Assembly (NCBI GenBank): GCA_947584105.1
Contig: CANPWK010000055.1
Location: 1-7,106, forward strand
Length of the DNA stretch: 7,106 nucleotides
Reading direction: 5' to 3'
DNA from: an uncultured Bacilli bacterium
Lineage (GTDB): Bacteria; Bacillota_I; Bacilli_A; RF39; UBA660
The position numbers and the translations under genes were made by a program. This document shows positions 4,868-7,106 of the stretch, one piece after another; positions within the stretch are counted from its first letter, which is position 1; every line of letters starts with the position of its first letter. The notes under the pieces were generated by a model, which saw only the letters and a program-made list of their open reading frames with translations, was not told where the DNA came from and did no database searches.

Positions 4868-7106
4868 TTAGAAATCAAGTGTTTGGTCTTTTATTTCAAT
4901 TTGCTTGGTGTCTTCAGGTGTAGGATCATCAATATATTGGTAATTATCATTTTCATAATATTCTTTTTTAGCTTTAAGTGATAAAGTGATATTTTTAAAA
5001 TAGTCGTAACCACCATTCGTATGGATAATTTCACCTTTTCCTATATCTTCAAGCATCTTTTTTATTTCTCTTTTAGTCTGACAGTAACCACCATTATTAA
5101 CTTTACACCATTCTTTATAAGTCTCATAAATTACTTTTACAGTACATTTATCTTTTATTGGTTTTCCTTTAGGTCTATCTTCAATACACTCCTCTAAGAA
5201 ACTTAGGAACGAATCATTCTCAACACGATATAATTGGTTTACATGTTTACAAGAATCTGGTATATCGTATTTATAACCGTTATCCAATACCTCTTTTAAG
5301 CCTTTAATACCCTGTAAAATAATATATTCTTTTTCTTCTAGTAGGTGTTCTAGTAAATGCTTATCTCTTTTTTCTTCAGGAATAACATTATTACACTCAA
5401 TAATAATCATTCTATCATATACATGACTGCCTTTATCACCACCAAATACTGGCATTTTATTACCTGACATCCAAATTAGACCATTAAACCTAAAATCAAT
5501 AAGTCCTTCATTTTTATAAGAATCATTAATATAATCGCCACCAGTTAATTGTTTAAATTTTTCCAAATTACTAATTTTTAAGCCACTCATATCATTAGAT
5601 CCAGCAAGGCGAGTATTTAAAAGTTCTATAGCATGAAATGGTTTTTCCATATCTTTTAAATCAACACTGGTACAATTTTCTTTTCCTAATAATTCTGTTA
5701 ATAATAACTTAATTTGGCTTTTACCAGTATTTCCTGGTCCTACGCAAAAAAATGCTTGTTTCATTCGGTAACCACGTAAATTACTTATAGCAACTCCAAT
5801 ACCTTGTAATATAAGTTTCTTTTTAGCTTCATCGCCATTTGTTAAATCATTAAGATAACTTTCAAAATATTTAGTTTGGGGAGCAGGGCAGTTTTCCGTA
5901 TAATTACAAGGTAATTGTATACTTGATAAATACTCAGGAGAGTGTGGCTCTAATTTTCCTGTTTTTAAATTTAAAATGCCATTTTTAAAGTTTATAATAT
6001 TTTCATTGGAGTTCATATCATCTAAAGGTCGCTGGTTCTTGAGTTCAGTTGTAAGAAGATTTGACACTTCGTTTAGATAGCTCATCTTATATGCATCTAA
6101 AGGTTCAATAAAAGATTTAATAAAACCTCTTATTTCATCATTATCAAGTGCTTTATATTTGTTATCAATATAAAAATATTTAATTGTTCCACTTTTTGAT
6201 TTAGTTTTAGCATATACGTAAGGAATTTTATCGCTAATATATTTTGCCAATCTAGGACAATTTACGGACCATACTAAGTTACCTTGATTATTAATTTTGC
6301 AACTTATCCAGTCAATCTTTTCTGGTAATTTATAGCCGAGATATTTTATATTCGTTTTAATTTTATCTTTGCAATCACTAAGTAAAGTCTCTAAAAAATC
6401 TTTATTTTTTTTAGGTAGCTTACATATTTCGTATTTGAAATACTTTATTGCTTCTGCAACACTCATATTTTTTGTAGCAATTAAGTAGTCTATAATTGTT
6501 CCTCCAATATTACCGTTACTCCCAAAGCAGAAAAAAGAATTAGTATTGTGATAATATCTTAAACAGTCACTATGACCACAAATCGAACAATTTTTAAAAT
6601 AGGTGATGTCATTAGAAGTATGATCTATTTCATTTTCTTGTTGCATATAACCTAGTAAGTCAAAATCTCGTATCATTTGCGTTAATTCATTATTTTTGTT
6701 ATAATCTTTATTGGATGACGGTTTATATATTTGAATGATATCATCTAAAGTAATCGTAGCATTTGGGTTAACTACGGTTACTTCTTTTTTTTGTCCGTCA
6801 GTTCCATAAAATAATCTTGATACATTTTTACAAGCTTTATCTCCATTTATAAAATTAATTAAAGTTTTTACTATAAATTCAACTTTATGTCGTTCATTAC
6901 ATGGCGTAAGAAGTAAGAATAAAAGCCGGTATCTTGGTATTTCTTCTGTACTATTAAATGTGTGATAATAACCAAGTACAGAAATATTTTTTTCTTTTAG
7001 CATTTTTACTGCTTCTTCTGGTCGTATAACTTTTTCACTATCATTATCTACATCTACACATATTAACTGTTGCTCACGCCAATTTTCATTTTTTGCTCCA
7101 TCAACT
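4868..7106 (-). CDS. Phage/plasmid-type primase-helicase (AEP-D5), 5' end beyond the window
   Basis: This replication protein combines an archaeo-eukaryotic primase-like N-terminus with a D5-type superfamily 3 helicase. An ATG lies at 7003, but the frame stays open to the window edge and the extra codons belong to the protein: they encode NWREQQLICVDVDND, whose DVDND (7040-7054) looks like the primase metal-binding acidic motif. The gene is therefore cut by the edge. Numbering from the ATG: YHTF and YRLLFLL follow the acidic motif; a CHC2-like zinc finger lies at 139-166 (CSICGHSDC and FFCFG) with GTIIDYLI; the D5_N segment INFKNGILNL is at 337-346; Walker A GPGNTGKS at 422-429; a Walker B-like RLAGSND at 465-471; sensor Asn515 in SGNKMP; arginine finger Arg531 in YDRMIIIEC. 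A winged-helix-like end (YETYKEWC) begins at about 626. Such proteins start replication of phages and integrative plasmids. Same strand as the recombinase cassette, 130 bases upstream of it. Confidence 0.9.
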   Translation of the reverse strand, partial: VDGAKNENWREQQLICVDVDNDSEKVIRPEEAVKMLKEKNISVLGYYHTFNSTEEIPRYRLLFLLLTPCNERHKVEFIVKTLINFINGDKACKNVSRLFYGTDGQKKEVTVVNPNATITLDDIIQIYKPSSNKDYNKNNELTQMIRDFDLLGYMQQENEIDHTSNDITYFKNCSICGHSDCLRYYHNTNSFFCFGSNGNIGGTIIDYLIATKNMSVAEAIKYFKYEICKLPKKNKDFLETLLSDCKDKIKTNIKYLGYKLPEKIDWISCKINNQGNLVWSVNCPRLAKYISDKIPYVYAKTKSKSGTIKYFYIDNKYKALDNDEIRGFIKSFIEPLDAYKMSYLNEVSNLLTTELKNQRPLDDMNSNENIINFKNGILNLKTGKLEPHSPEYLSSIQLPCNYTENCPAPQTKYFESYLNDLTNGDEAKKKLILQGIGVAISNLRGYRMKQAFFCVGPGNTGKSQIKLLLTELLGKENCTSVDLKDMEKPFHAIELLNTRLAGSNDMSGLKISNLEKFKQLTGGDYINDSYKNEGLIDFRFNGLIWMSGNKMPVFGGDKGSHVYDRMIIIECNNVIPEEKRDKHLLEHLLEEKEYIILQGIKGLKEVLDNGYKYDIPDSCKHVNQLYRVENDSFLSFLEECIEDRPKGKPIKDKCTVKVIYETYKEWCKVNNGGYCQTKREIKKMLEDIGKGEIIHTNGGYDYFKNITLSLKAKKEYYENDNYQYIDDPTPEDTKQIEIKDQTLDF

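Overview
The window is very AT-rich with compact spacing, and every supported gene reads on the minus strand. A complete Feo iron-uptake operon, the end of a sporulation gene and the standard genetic code (TGG for Trp, TGA as the feoA stop) point to a low-GC, endospore-forming member of the Bacillota. The sporulation fragment resembles Bacilli-type SpoIVA more than the clostridial form as I remember it. The taxon is an inference.

In the direction of transcription (right to left), 7106 to about 2910 is one end of an integrated mobile element. It carries a primase-helicase of the AEP/D5 phage type whose 5' end runs off the window, a previously hidden 59-residue ORF with a strong Shine-Dalgarno, and a large serine recombinase translationally coupled to that ORF. 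At about 2895-2930 the element ends inside a host gene. The next 280 bases encode only the C-terminal ~95 residues of SpoIVA, the ATPase that forms the spore-coat basement layer (about 490 residues in Bacillus subtilis). The rest of spoIVA is not in the window and should lie beyond the other end of the element.

From 2596 down to 78 is ordinary chromosome: feoA, feoB (joined by an ATGA overlap), a 33-residue Cys-rich membrane protein of the FeoB-associated type that overlaps the end of feoB, and a 150-residue membrane-anchored protein of unknown function.

The main conclusion is that spoIVA is split by a phage-like element whose serine recombinase lies against the junction. This architecture matches sporulation intervening elements such as skin in sigK, SP-beta in spsM and vfbin in spoVFB, which excise in the mother cell to rebuild the gene. 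SpoIVA is itself a mother-cell protein, so regulated excision is plausible, but the sequence alone does not prove it: the other junction and the 5' part of spoIVA lie outside the window.
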